64,000 nucleotides of DNA, from the NCBI RefSeq assembly GCF_000002995.4, contig NW_025062476.1:7996501-8060500 (forward strand). Reading direction: 5' to 3'. The position numbers and the translations under genes are program-made. The notes below the pieces were generated by a model, which was not told where the DNA came from, ran no database searches, and worked only from the letters and a program-made list of their open reading frames with translations. The stretch comes from Brugia malayi (taxonomy: Eukaryota > Nematoda > Chromadorea > Rhabditida > Onchocercidae). This document shows, in pieces, positions 13,031-25,900 of this stretch (positions are counted from its first letter, which is position 1; the number at the start of each line of letters is the position of its first letter).

Positions 13031-15047
13031 CTTAGGGAAATCATTAAATATTGAAAGTTTTGTGGGAAACTACGAAATACATATTTTATTTGCAAGCTTT
13101 TGAGTAATGTTTGCAGTTTTACAAGTCTAGTTTTCATTGAATATTTGTTATGTTTCAGTATGAGAAAGCACTAAACGATAAATTACTTGGCATCGATTGT
13201 TGTTCCATTCCGCTAATACCAGGTCTTTTTTTTTCCATTTTCTACGGAATCCAACTTAATCAGTGACTTACGGAAGTGCCTTATCTAATATCATAAATTA
13301 CTTACACACAATTGACGGTAGTTGTTATATTGTGTTTTAATGATTTGCCAGTGTTTGTATTTTATATGCTATTTATATGTCTCGGAATTTCCAGCTAGAA
13401 GGAATTATGTTCACTTCTCCTTTATTTCATCCCAAATGTTGTAAACAGTAAGCTTTAAGAAAAAAAGTCAATTTCATAAAAAAAAAAAAGTAAAAAGTCA
13501 CAAATCTAGATTTCCATGCATACATAATTTTGTATGTAATCTAAATTTCCATGCATTAATTCTTTTTACACTTTTTTGACCATGAAATCGGCATCTGCAG
13601 CGTTGCTTGCACTACATAATTTAATTATTTGTTATGTAAATATATTGGCTTTGAAGTTTTGCGTTTACAATATTCTCCGACTTTATTGGATTTTCTGAAT
13701 ATCGTGAACATGTACTATATATAATATTCGCTATTTGTCCGTGCTAAATTAGTTGTATAATGAGTTAGAAACAAAGTGTCATTTCTGAGTTTTGGTTAGT
13801 AATGCGGGAAAGGCTTTTAGTTTTGAAACGATAAAATTTAAAATAGTTTTGAAGACTTTGACACTATACGTATTATGCAAAAGGCTTGAATATCTGAATC
13901 GTTTTAGTTCTTCAACTATTGCAGTGAATAAAGCGTTTTTTTTTTTTTGTGTGTGCAACTGTTTTAATAATTTAATGTATCTCTCTTTAAACAGTATAAT
14001 CATATAATATGTAGATGTTTGTTACATGATTGTGATCGAGTCTGTTAATGACTAGCAAGAGTTTCAAATGAAGCATTAAATAATTTTTATCGGTTTGGGC
14101 TTTTATCCATAAAAGCATTTTACAGCTTTTGAGAGGTTTAAGTAAATTGGAAGGGTTTCATAATTTAAATCAATAGGAGAAAGGCGGATTTTTCCCAAGT
14201 TCAGACTGAAAGATCTTGAAATACTGCAATTTTTTAGGAAGTGAAGCTAACATCGTTTTTGTTTTTTTGTTTAATTTGCTGAAGACCGAAAGATTATTTC
14301 TCTAGTGTTATAATCTTTTTGCTTCCAGTTGTAATTTTGTATTTTTTATGTGCGTGCATATATATATGTATATATATATATATATAAATATTGTATATAT
14401 ATATATATATATAAATATTGTACTCAAGACGAGTTTGTGGACCCTAGAATTCCAGAAAAGATAATCATTGAGAATTGAGCAGCATTGTTCTGGTGGGCGT
14501 GCACCACATCAATGTTGCATTTTGATATGGTGCACTTTCAAACTTTAAATGAATAAGGGTTTCATTTATATCGAAAGGGATGAATTTAGCGGAAGTTCTC
14601 AAAGGTTCGAAAGTATGATTCAGTTTTTAAGTCGAAAATTTCTACAATCTCATGGGCTAAATGAATTCCGTTTCTTGCAGTTTTTTTTTCATTTATTTTT
14701 CACACTGAGGTGTAAGCTTAATTGACTTACTTTTTTTGCAGTATCGATAGTAAAGCATCGTCGAAATGATTAGAATAATGGCGAATATACCCAGCATGTA
14801 TGTGAATATTTCACCCGTTTGCATGGTTCTGGAATGAATGGTTTTTTGTGCTTTATATGAAATTAATAAATAATCAAAATATTCGATTGGTCAAATAGGT
14901 TAAAGGCAGAAATTAATGAACTGCTAACCAATTAGCTGAATGAACTTTGGGGTTGGGGTCAAACTTACGTTAGCTTACGTTATATCACTTATTGCGCTGC
15001 TCTAATTAAAACAAAGCTACACGTACCACTTCACGTTTTTGATAGAA
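13031..15047. other. Intergenic region with a TA microsatellite
   Basis: No supported gene was found. At 13161-13222 an acceptor is followed by a short open stretch (YEKALNDKLLGIDCC), which could be an alternative 3' exon of the upstream gene, but its phase does not fit. The TA microsatellite at 14358-14421 is listed separately. The rest is AT-rich with no visible structure. Confidence 0.5.
14358..14421. repeat. TA microsatellite with duplicated TATAAATATTGTA end
   Basis: Two runs of TA dinucleotides each end in TATAAATATTGTA, so the whole run appears to have been duplicated. Confidence 0.9.
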
Positions 15048-15276
15048 AATGGAATCCTGGAATGTTCTACATCATCCAGCCAAGAATCCTTTTTATTCAG
15101 ATGAAATAGCAGGGATATTTTTTAACTAGAATTCTCGAAGTAAAGTCTCTTCAAGGTGCAAACTATCTCAAAGAGTTCCTGCAGGCTGCAAGGGCAGCAT
15201 GGTACTGTTTTAGAGGAGCATTGTTTCTAGTTAAAAAATTTCACGAAGAATTCCAAGGTGATTTTCAAGGATATTA
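15048..15276 (+). pseudogene. Decayed or frame-broken coding fragment, family unknown
   Basis: An ATG at 15048 opens MESWNVLHHPAKNPFYSDEI and stops after GIFFN at a run of six T. In the frame offset by one base the reading continues TRILEVKSLQGANYL, then KEFLQAARAAWYCFRGALFL, and FHEEFQGDFQGY to a stop at 15276. Removing one T from the run joins the two parts into a single frame of about 75 residues. Both halves have protein-like composition, which random AT-rich DNA would rarely give. It may be a pseudogene remnant, or one or two exons broken by an assembly indel. No further exons were found on either side and the family is not recognised. Confidence 0.45.
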
Positions 15277-16937
15277 GAAGTTTAAATAGAATACTTACAT
15301 ATTGACGTGTATTTTTCGTGGACATCCGACTTCATCAATCTCCACTTCCATTTGTTGTTTATTCGATTTTTTCTTGTTTTAATTCTCAATTCATGTTGTT
15401 CTACCGGCCTTTAATTATTAAAATGGTTCTGTAGTGAAAAAAAAAATTAAGATTATTTAAGAAGTGTTTTTTTTTTCGAGTTACTGACCATGTTTTCATT
15501 TGACCTTGCTCTCAAATTGTTCGAGCTCATTTGAAGTAAAACCGATTTCTTAATAGTGGGACAAATATTTGAGCTGACATAATAACAAAGAATGCCCAAT
15601 AGTCAAAACTCGTGCTGTAAATCGATAACACATTCCAATCCAATTTTTGAAATTTGCTTGCTGTTTTAATGAGATGAATTTCAAAAAACAGATTTTTCAT
15701 ACAAAAATCAGAAGGGCAATGGCCTAGAAAATCATAAATCATTAGTTAAATTCAAAAGTCTTTACTATGCAACCGTTATGTTAATAGATGGGGGGTATTT
15801 GAATACTTAGAAGTGTCTGAGAATATCTAGAAAATAGCAGATCGCAGTAAGTGAAGCTATTGGAATAACTTTAAGATTAAAGATAAGTTGTTTTGTGAGA
15901 ACTTTCGTGATACTAGAAATAATGGCCATATTATTAAACAAATGTTTAACGATTTTTAAATAAGATGACACCGACCATAATGTCTCTTTTTCACTTTCGT
16001 ATGAAAAATATTACAAGTGAATTATTACGTGTTTAAAGTAGATTTGGAACATCTAGATTTCTAAGGAACACTATGATTTTTGAATTTTGTCATAAATACA
16101 TTTAGCTAGGAACGAAACTTCAAAAAGGAACAAATTTGCAGCAATTAAGCTGTCAGCTTACAACCTATGTTGTTACTACTGCAGTATATTTGAACCATAG
16201 AGCGTTCCAATTGAGCAGCACCATCAGCACTATGTTGAAAATTGAACTTGTCAGAAAGATCCGTGAAATATGTAAAAAGTAGCTATGAACAGCTTTGATT
16301 TACGTCATCAAAAACATCCACTTCGGAGTTCAGTCTAAACGCTCTTTTTTAAATGTACCTCGCACTAGCTGATTTTACGGCTTTTCAGATCTGCCATTGC
16401 ATGATCGTAAGACAACTTTTCAATTTTCTTCCCTTTGTGCAGAACACGACTATATTTTCTCAGGGATACACTGATTAAACGTTTATCTTTGCCGCGCTAA
16501 AATCTTATTTATCATTAAAATATAATGACCAAGGTTCAGCCTTACAACGTTTAATTCATCTTGACAAATTTTAACTTTTTTTTAATGTAAATACTACTTT
16601 TTATTTTGTACATAAAGTACTATTTATTATCTTTGGTAATGGAGGAATTTATAGGATGCTAAAACAAGCTTATTTCACATTGCTGAGGCTATTTCGTACT
16701 TAGCAAGAAACCTGTCCTGTCTTGTTTGAAGTATGTTGAATGAGTGAAAACACCGGTTGCGTTTAATCAGTAAGACATAAACTTCGATTTAAAAAACTGA
16801 ACTGAATTCTTGTTTGCACGAAATCATGTGAAGCATGGAATAAAAAGCAATGGAAATACATAAAAATAAAGCACAGAATGACAAGGATTCAATTATCAAT
16901 CCTTGTTATTCTTTGTTATAGAAAAGTATGAATTATT
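15277..16937. other. Intergenic, no supported gene
   Basis: A hydrophobic minus-strand open frame at 15527-15742 has no start context and no partner exons. Nothing else is supported. Confidence 0.5.
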
Positions 16938-17681
16938 TCATGAATTGGCATGATTATTGTCTAGTTTATCTTTCAATTCGTTCACCAACCTAAATGGCAA
17001 CGAGCACTCGAAATTTTCACAGATGTAGACAGCGGGAGTACTGTCGAGGTTGCTAATAGTTTTAAATGGTCGTCTACATTTGGCAGCCATGAGTCTACGA
17101 ATTCGAAAATTTTTTCTTTTCTTTTTGAAAAGAAGATCCTATAATTTAAGTACTTAAACTACACAAAATTTATAACGTCAAAAAATTTCTTTTCATAAAT
17201 TTCACACCCAAGTTTGAAATTCAAAATTCTCAGCGTCCAACTTACCTTTTTCAGGATCTAAGGGTATCAAAATTCCCATACAATCAAAACGCTTCGAAAT
17301 AAGTGATAGCATATATTTTGTTATTTCATTGCTTCTTGAACCAACCACAATGACCTATAAGTGGATATATATTCCCAGTACGGATGTTTGTTTTCAACCA
17401 AAATTGACAGAAACAAATTATGTATAATACAAAACGAAATGTATAATTTGAAAACAAAATTTGAACTGGCATTGGTACCTGTTTAACCGAACGTACATGT
17501 CTTTGTAATGCATTGATCCTTTTTGTTAAAATGAAGGGATACTTGACCAAACGTTCTGCAGTACTTTCAAAAATCTTTTGTGCTCGTTCACTGTAACTTT
17601 TTTCATTAATAATACTATGAATCCTAGCCAAGTTTATTGATGCAACTGAATTTGTCGATGGGATCTCAGTCACATCCTCAT
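16938..17681 (-). pseudogene. SPATA20: SPATA20-like (thioredoxin-domain/DUF255 protein) 3' fragment, frame-broken
   Basis: SPATA20 proteins combine a thioredoxin-like domain with a six-hairpin glycosidase-like region, and in animals are around 780 residues. Only the last ~155 residues are visible, in three exons: 17681-17479, 17354-17246 and 17094-16938. The first has EDVTEIPSTNSVASINLARI, then SERAQKIFESTAERL. The second has VIVVGSRSNEITKYMLSLI, the region that precedes the C-terminus in the family. The last begins SWLPNVDDHLK and, one frame away, continues STPAVYICENFECSLPF, matching the family's terminal YVCENQACSLP motif. The frame change sits at a run of four T on the plus strand (17060-17063). 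No upstream exons lie between 17682 and the cyclase gene ending at 19965, so the N-terminal four-fifths are missing. It is either a truncated pseudogene or a misassembled gene end. Confidence 0.75.
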
Positions 17682-17849
17682 CTAAATTCTCCAAATGATT
17701 TTAGGTTTTATTCTTTTTAAAATGTCATTGATTCCCATAATATTGTTGCTAGCAACGTTTCAGGTGTTGTTGTGAGCAGTGTTATCGGTGGATACTATAA
17801 CAAGCTTGGTTTTCAAAAATATCACAAAATGAAGTCATTTTTTTGTTAA

Positions 17850-19964
17850 CGTCACGAATTTAATATTCCTGGTGCCGTATTTGACGCGGTAAGTTGTCGT
17901 GAACAGATATCTGCAAGTAAAATTATTCTTACAAATTTATTTTTACCATTAGTCTATCAACATACATAAATGATTGCGTAGTAGATCATCCTTATTAATA
18001 AGACGAGGTAAGTAAATTAAAAAATGCAAGATTAAATGAGAGGAAACGACATGGTCATGTCTCGGAAATCTGTTTTAACTGTAATTTAGAAAAAAAGAAG
18101 AAACGAAATGTACATGAATATGGAATATAGCATCATCCTTATCATTTGTATGCAGAGGAATATGCAGAGAAATCGTAAGGATTATCGCTAAAAATAATGG
18201 CTTTCATGTTCAATTTAATGCTGTTTTATCTCCACGGGTATTTCCAAAAATTGGTTAAATATAAATTGCAATTATGTTTTACATGATTTTAATTAATTTT
18301 TTTTAGAAATCTGTTTTTTCCAGACGACTTATAAGTGGGAGGAAAATATTAAACTTTTGCTAAAGATTTTGAAAATGCAAAAAAACACCGTAGAATACAA
18401 TAGTTCCTAACAATTGGTATTTGACTGAAAAAAAGAGGAATTAATTGAGTTCTTTAATAAAACTAATTTACTGTTTTTTTAGTTTACTCAAAAAAATCAT
18501 TAAAATTAAATTTTTACCTTTCAACTGTTAATATTTGCCGTTGGTTTGTAATTCGGTAAAGAATATTTAGAAATGATAAATTTGATACTCAATCTGGAAA
18601 TCCCAGCTTGCAGTTGAGCAGGATTTCTGCTTTTTATTAATGACGAAGTATTCCGAGAAGCTGCTAAAAAATAGTAATCGAAATTAGTGCAGATATCCGA
18701 AATATATGTGTAAGAAATTGAAAAATCTGAAAATATTTTTTCAGATTTCAATTTGGACTATAAGCTATTGAAATTCACTGCCATTCCTTAGAATTTGATT
18801 TATCATTAGTTTTAACATCTGAATTTATGACCGACTAGGCAATTTGTAACATTATAACATTGTTTTGCCTTGATGGCTTCCACGATTCTGCGATCATTAT
18901 GGCCAATTCACTCAGAGCCCAAGATATAAATTCGACTTTTCAATTTCTCTGCGTGCTTTCTTCCTTAATGAAACTGCCACGGAACGGATTATTCCAGATT
19001 GTTTGTGGAAAAAAAAGAGAGAAATAAGTTCAGGGAGAGTTCATAAGTGGCTAGGGACACACTCAACAAGCCCAATTATGAGAACCGTAGGCTTTGTTCA
19101 TATAATACCATAGCTGCTCTGAGAATTAAAGATTGGCAAAGATTTCTCATTACCATAAGTCAGTAGTGATGGTTGTATAACCGAATGATAACTGTATTTG
19201 TTGATTTGGTCCTCTCACATCTAAATATTATCAACGAAGATACTGCAGGAAGTAATCTCTCATCTTCCGACTCTTAGATTTTCATTACGTAGAATACGCA
19301 TTTTTTAAAAAAGTGATTCAGTATTCCGCAATTCAAATGTTATGAGTGTTATTTGCCACTCAGTGATTGATTAAAACAGGTAACCAGAAAAATCACCGGT
19401 CTAAAGTATGTTAAAATAAAAGTCCCAAAAATTTGTGTCTGTGATCTTTCTTGTAATTTTACCTACAAGTATAAACGATGTGTAGTTGACACTTATTTTT
19501 TCACTACAATAACTGATCCATTTAAATTATAAAGGATAAATTTTATCTTACTTTATATTACAGGAAAAATCCGCAAACTTCAGCAAAACATGTCAAGGTA
19601 TCATTTCATTACGGTATCATTTTATTACGCAACTTGACAATATCACTTTTTTACCATTGAAAGTAACGTGAAAAAAAGGACCATTTATAAGCTGTTGCAT
19701 ATTACCACATTATAACAATTAGCTTTGTACTTGGAAGTCCTAGTTTTTAAGAGATCTAGAAATAGCTGTTTACATGAAAGGTATCAGCAGCTGTTTGATT
19801 ATTGCGAATAATAGACAAGTATTTTCTCACAGTAATTATTCTATTAAAAATTTGCACATATTGTTTTGAATTCCATATTATCTTCAAATTTCTGGCCGTT
19901 TAAATATGCATTTTTTTACACCAAAAAAAAAGAAAAAAACGATGCTCAATGACAGAAGCATCGA
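17850..19964. other. Intergenic, one unexplained coding-like stretch
   Basis: The plus strand at about 18872-19111 is open for some 80 codons without an early Met (reading WLPRFCDHYGQFTQSPRY, later TERIIPDCLWKKKREISS) and is less AT-rich than its surroundings. No splice context or family is recognised. It could be an old transposon or pseudogene piece. The remainder shows nothing supported. Confidence 0.35.
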
Positions 19965-22900
19965 TTACACTGCTGCATCACTAGACGTTGATCCATCATC
20001 CAACTTTTTTTCCAACCAGTAAGTTAATAAGACTCCTTTGCCCTGAAACAATTTTGATGAAATAATTTTTAGGATTTATGAAAATTCTATGATTGTTTAC
20101 ACATTGTTCATTGTTCCGCTCATGTTCAAACTTCCTTTCAGATTTTTGGGAGAGTACTTTCAACAACGCTTGAATATCAAATACCTTTATTTCCACTTTC
20201 CCTCTTTCTTGACATGCATAGAACGGATAGTGAATCATAAGAAAGTCTCGCGCATCTGAACTCATCTGTATTTTACCGGGAAAACTTGTGCTTTCCATTC
20301 GAGATGCTTCATTCACCTCAACAACAATGTACTCATCAAATCAAATCATAAAACACAAAAACATGGGCACAATTGCTGTTTACCAAATTTTCGATCGCTC
20401 TTTTCAGAATTTTATTTGAAAGTAAAGCTTTTTCTGGCTCCCTAAATAAACTTTTTTGACTTTTTATCTCCGCAATCTTTTATTAGTTGTAGTAACTCCG
20501 TCTTGAGAAATAAGTAAAAATAAAGCAAACCGTGTCACCAAAAAGGCAATAGCGAGGTGATGTGAGTCCTACGACCCCGGCAGCTGCAGGACCAGTGTGA
20601 AAACCCCAGCGACATTGTAGTTTATCTGAGCGATGTGGTACTTGATAGCTATTGAGATACTATAATGTTAGTAAAATATATCTTGGAGATAATTTCTGTT
20701 ACGTTTGATTACGAAGAAACAAACTTCTAGAAACAATAAATTCAAAAAGACCACTGACAACAGAAAGCTGGTGAAAGGTATATCGTTTCAGAACAATTCC
20801 TCTCGTTTTTTTTTTTCCAATCTTAAATTACTAACTTTTCTCATATCCAATGCAACATCAGCAATGCACTGAATGTGTTTGGCACCATTTTCTTCAGGTA
20901 TTCCCGAAACCACCATGTATGCATCACCAATTGTTTCCACCTAAAATCCGGAAATTCATTAACAAAAACTGACCCTCACAATAAGGTAATTTGATATCAT
21001 AAATATTTTTAATAAACCTTATAGGCTCCGCTACGACAAATGCACTCATCAAAGCCACTATATAAACCATTTAGCATCGTGACAACTTCCAAAGGTGTAG
21101 AAGAAGAACAAATATTTGTGAAACCGACAATATCCGAAAATAACACAGTTGCCATTTCAAATAATTTAGGTGGAACAGAGCGACCAAGTTTCAATTCATT
21201 TGCAACATATCTTCAAGTAGTCATCTTTCGAAAACTTGAACGATTTACACGAAAACGGAGACTCTAATTAGAATCTATGAGTATTTATAACAGAAAACTT
21301 TACGGCGGAAGTAATTGTGACAATAATTTATCGGCTCGTGTGTTTGCTTCTTCAAGCATTGCAGTTCGATCAGCAACTAACTTCTCCAGATTTGTAGCAT
21401 ACTGCTCCATTACTGACATCATTTGGTCAACCAAACTGTCTTTCCTTACATTTGACAATAATTAAAATCAAACAGATCTCGAAATGGTATAATAAGCAGT
21501 ACATCATAAGCAAACATTTGCTAAATAATCTTTTTGCTGAAAAAGAAAAAAAAACGGACACTTTTAGAATCCTCTTTGTGTTCAAATGAACACGTCGTAT
21601 CGTCGGTCGGACTTCCAAATTTTCAGACCAACAGTCCTCCAAAAGTGCACATAGATCAGGATGCACATTCCGGGAATGCATTATGCGAGGTGGAAATGTT
21701 CTGCTTCCATCTGATATAGTATCCACCAGTTCTGTAATTCCGTGACAACATTTTCAGTTTTGCATTACTTCCTGTTGGCATCATAAGTGAATTTAAAGAT
21801 GAATCTAACTCTAAGTGGAATAGTGAACAAGTAACTTTGCAGCAAGTGCTGGCAACTTCAATAGAATTAAAATTATACAAAATTCAGCTATGAAATAAGG
21901 ATGGAATGAGTAATTTGACATTATGGGAAAGAAAAATGATTTTCAAAATTATGGTCTGATGAAGGTTTATCCATGTACCGTTGATATCCATATTTTCTGG
22001 GTAAGGTAGCGAACGAAAAAGGATTTCATACATAACCATCCCTAACGAATAAATATCGCCAGCTTGCCGAAGAACTTTTGATTGCTTTTTCCAATCATGG
22101 TCCTTTACAGATCGCCGATTCAGTTCTCGATTTTTTAACATTTCAGGAGAACAATAAAGTATAACTGCAAAAGTAAGGATGTTTGTTTCAAACTGACTTA
22201 TATGACTTAAATGGAAGTTAATTATCTCAGAAAACAGACTCAAAAAAACAGAATCCATCAAAATCATTCCTTCTCCATCAATCAGAATGAGCTCTGGCGC
22301 GCCAGTGCTCATTCTTGTATATCGAAGGCTCTCATATCATTGAATGGGCCTTGTTCCTCTTACTACGTAACAAAGGTAAAACTAATAAGAAATAAGAGTA
22401 TAAAAAAGGATACAAAAAAGTTTGGTCTAACATCTCTTTTGTGTAGGTCAGCATTAAATGATTCAGCGAATAAGCTAAATTTATAAATAATAAAATTTGA
22501 AAACTACATACTTGCACGATCTGATTAACCAAATACGAATTTCAAGAAATTTCTATTAATCAATGTGTTATTTTCTAAAAAAAAAAAGTTACATGTCCTT
22601 TGTGTAGGTCCACTTTTGTCATCATCCGAAATAAGTGCGTTTACTGAAATCCACCCTCTTTTTTCCCAACGTTCGATTGAATTTGCAATCCCGAAATCGG
22701 TTAACTTTACCATCCAATTACGATCGATCAGACATGCCCATGGTGACAACGATCCATGGTAGCCAATTGGCGATGTGTGCAAATATTCCAAACCCTGAAT
22801 TAAACTCGATTTTTAAATACAAAATGTTATTGAGATGAAAATATTTGCGAGGATACTTGTCCATGTACATAGTCCATCTATTTTTGCGAAAATTCTGATC

Positions 22901-25900
22901 TGGTGGAAAGATTACTGCTGTAAAGGAATTTTAACTTAGATAACAATTCATTACCTGTGTAATATCACGGATAAACGCTGCGTGGAATTTTTCATCTAGA
23001 ATCATATTTTGATTGTATATGATATCCTGAAAGCATGAAGCTACAATTTTGCATTTTTTTAGCTATATGATTAATTCGTGATTTATTAAATCTTGCATTA
23101 CTTTGAAATCAAATTAAGCAAGAATGTCATACTTGTATGGTTCCTCTCGAACAAAATTTCCAGATTAAAAACATATTTTCTCCTTGGTTAAATACTATCC
23201 CAATAAATGTGTTTAAATTATCGTGTACTGCTGCCTTCATCTGTAAATATCAAATCAGAAATATTGAATCAGAAAAATTAAAAGTTTCATGAAATTATGA
23301 AAGAAACAAATTACTTGCGAGAGAAGCTTTAAATCTTCTCGACCAAATTTTATTGGACGTCGCTGTGGATATAAATGATAAGTGACATGAGTATTAACGC
23401 CAACAAGTGCATGCTTTTTTTGCCCAATACTTGATTCACTCATTTTCGTAATCGAACTTCCCACTGATTTCTGAAATAAAAGTTTGAAAGTGCTTTTTTA
23501 ATTTTTTTTAACGCCTAACTGTTCAGCTACGTTTACTCAGTTAAATTTAATAACTACAGTATGACTGAAAGTAATGCATTTCAGTCTCAATCAATAAAGA
23601 TTTCATTTAATAAAATGATGGAATGAACAATTTATCGAAAACAAAGGCTTAATTGTTTCAAATTCGAAAATTTGTCTCGTCAGTACTTTGTATCAGGTCA
23701 TTAAATTGATGGATAGACCCTACCATTGATTTTAATTGTTCCTCGTCCAGTATTTTTATATCATCTTTGTATATGCGCCAAGGCATTTTGCGGAGCGTGT
23801 GTGATTCGCTACGAAATAATATGATATATTATAGCTTATTAAAATAAAACTTTCGAAAAAACGAAGAAAATTAGGATTTCTGTCTGATTAATAGAGTTAT
23901 ACTTACTAGCATCGAAAAATGTAATAAAATAGCAAGAGAAGCGTAATAAGTGAAATTAGTATACTGCCAAAAATAATTTCGATCAAGTAAGAACACTTTT
24001 CATTATGAAAACCACAAATAGGTTCATCTAATGGCAACAGACCGTCATGACTAGGCCAAAATCCCGTTATTACATCCGTCACCAACTGTAATTGATCTTA
24101 GATTTGCAGATAACATATAAATATATTTTAAATCCATTTAGAATGCTCGTTTCGCTTTAAAAATTATTTCATGTCTCTTCCTTACTGATTGACAGATTAC
24201 TGACTGATGGAAGTTTGTTATTTAAAGCAAAAGATGAGCAAAGAAGTTTCAGCAGAAAAATTTTTAATGTCATCAGATTTGTCCTTATCCATTCGTTTCA
24301 AAAAGTAGATACCTACCAAATCATAGCATCCAAACTTGTTAAGTATCCCGTCACAGTTTGGTCTCAATTTTGAACTCATGTTAACAATCTTAGAGATTTT
24401 GTTTCCATTTGCTGGCACATAGAAAGCTGCCAAATTTGGCACGCGATCTGCTAAATCATCCATCATAATTGAACCTGTCGTACCTCCTGCAGATAAATAG
24501 CAATTTTGGATTGTCGCTTTACTGATAAGGGAAGTGAAATCATTCAAAACCTTCAAACTTCAAACGTCTCATCTTATTCCAAATAAGTTTTCCATTATTG
24601 AATAGAGAAGGATCATTCGTCTCGTTCAAAAGTGCTCGTATGGCATATGCATACAGGAGCAATGCGTCGTATATATGCAAGTAGGAATAGATATTATCCT
24701 GAAAATGATAAGAACAATTTCAAGTGGTATTTTTCTAATGATATTTCTCTTACATAAATTATATCTCCGAAATTTTCAGGATTTCAGAACTCAGCCATCT
24801 ATGAAAAGACAAATATTTAGCTCCAGGAATAATATTCACTTTAATTAAAGCCGCCACAAATAATAATGACAGCAGATCTTAACAAAACGGATAAAGTTTG
24901 CCTTGCTTGATTACACTCACTATAAGCAACAAGTTTTTATTGACTCAAGTGTTGTCTCAAAAAATTCATTCATTTTTCCATTTCGATGAATTTGTGCAAT
25001 GTTCGTTTTGCTTACCAAATCCAAAACATTACGCGACAGTCCTTTTGATTCAAGTTTGGTTAAAAATTTGGTAATATATTCGCCATCAAAACCAGTCGCA
25101 TCATCAATATAAAAATATATAATATTATTAGTTGCACATTTTAAGGTTCAACAGTTCATTCAAGCCAAAATGATTAGAAAAGGGATAAATTGATATATCA
25201 TATCATTGTTATAAAAGTTAAATCGTCTGTTGCAATTCATCAATGGTTTGGATGTAAATCTTAGAATTCACTACTCGACTTAATCTAGGTGCTAGCAGTT
25301 AATAAGATACTAACTAATGAGAAGAAATAATGAAGTGCAAGTGAGGGAGAATAGGTAAAGAAGTAAATTCAACTGAATTCGATTCTTTTTCTCTTAAACA
25401 TGAAGTATTTAGGATGTGTACCATAATAGCATTTTCATACTGCTCTCTCACTTTCTGCATAGTTTCACCAGCGGTACCAAGCCAGGGTAAAGTATCCTTC
25501 TTTCCTTCCCGAATCCATGGTAATATATAGACAAAGTCGTTTGAATGCATGCCGACATTATAAGTTGCGGCCATGAATTCTCTACTCATTTGAAGCATTG
25601 ATGAGAAGGAGCAAATGATAACTGTAAAAATGCTTTATTAATATCTTTAACTCATCATTCTTTCTTTATCACTTCCTTTTTGATATCTGGTCCATTAGCA
25701 TTTTCTTAACCATCACGGCAAATAGTACAATTAATAAAATTGTTGGTAAAATTTCTATCTGAGAAACAATATTATCATTAAAACAGATCAAAACACTTCA
25801 GTCATTGCGATCCTGTGGTTAGTAAGACAATCATTCAAAAAAGTTCATAATCACTTTAAAAATTCAAAAATATAATTTTAAAACGAAGAAAATTTCATGA

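Noticed and set aside
22165..22312. Minus-strand reading [15 protein letters not shown] inside the cyclase gene, resembling a kinase APE motif
   Set aside because: It lies in an intron: exons ending at 22593 and beginning at 22164 join in perfect phase ([12 protein letters not shown]) and supply the real motif.
22840..22915. Open stretch [16 protein letters not shown] in a cyclase intron
   Set aside because: The exons ending at 22955 and beginning at 22794 join in phase without it.
24846..24880. Minus-strand [10 protein letters not shown] after an AAG, similar to the cyclase SARIIICSFS block
   Set aside because: It runs into a stop after eleven codons and the real block is at 25922-25621; probably coincidence rather than a duplicated exon.
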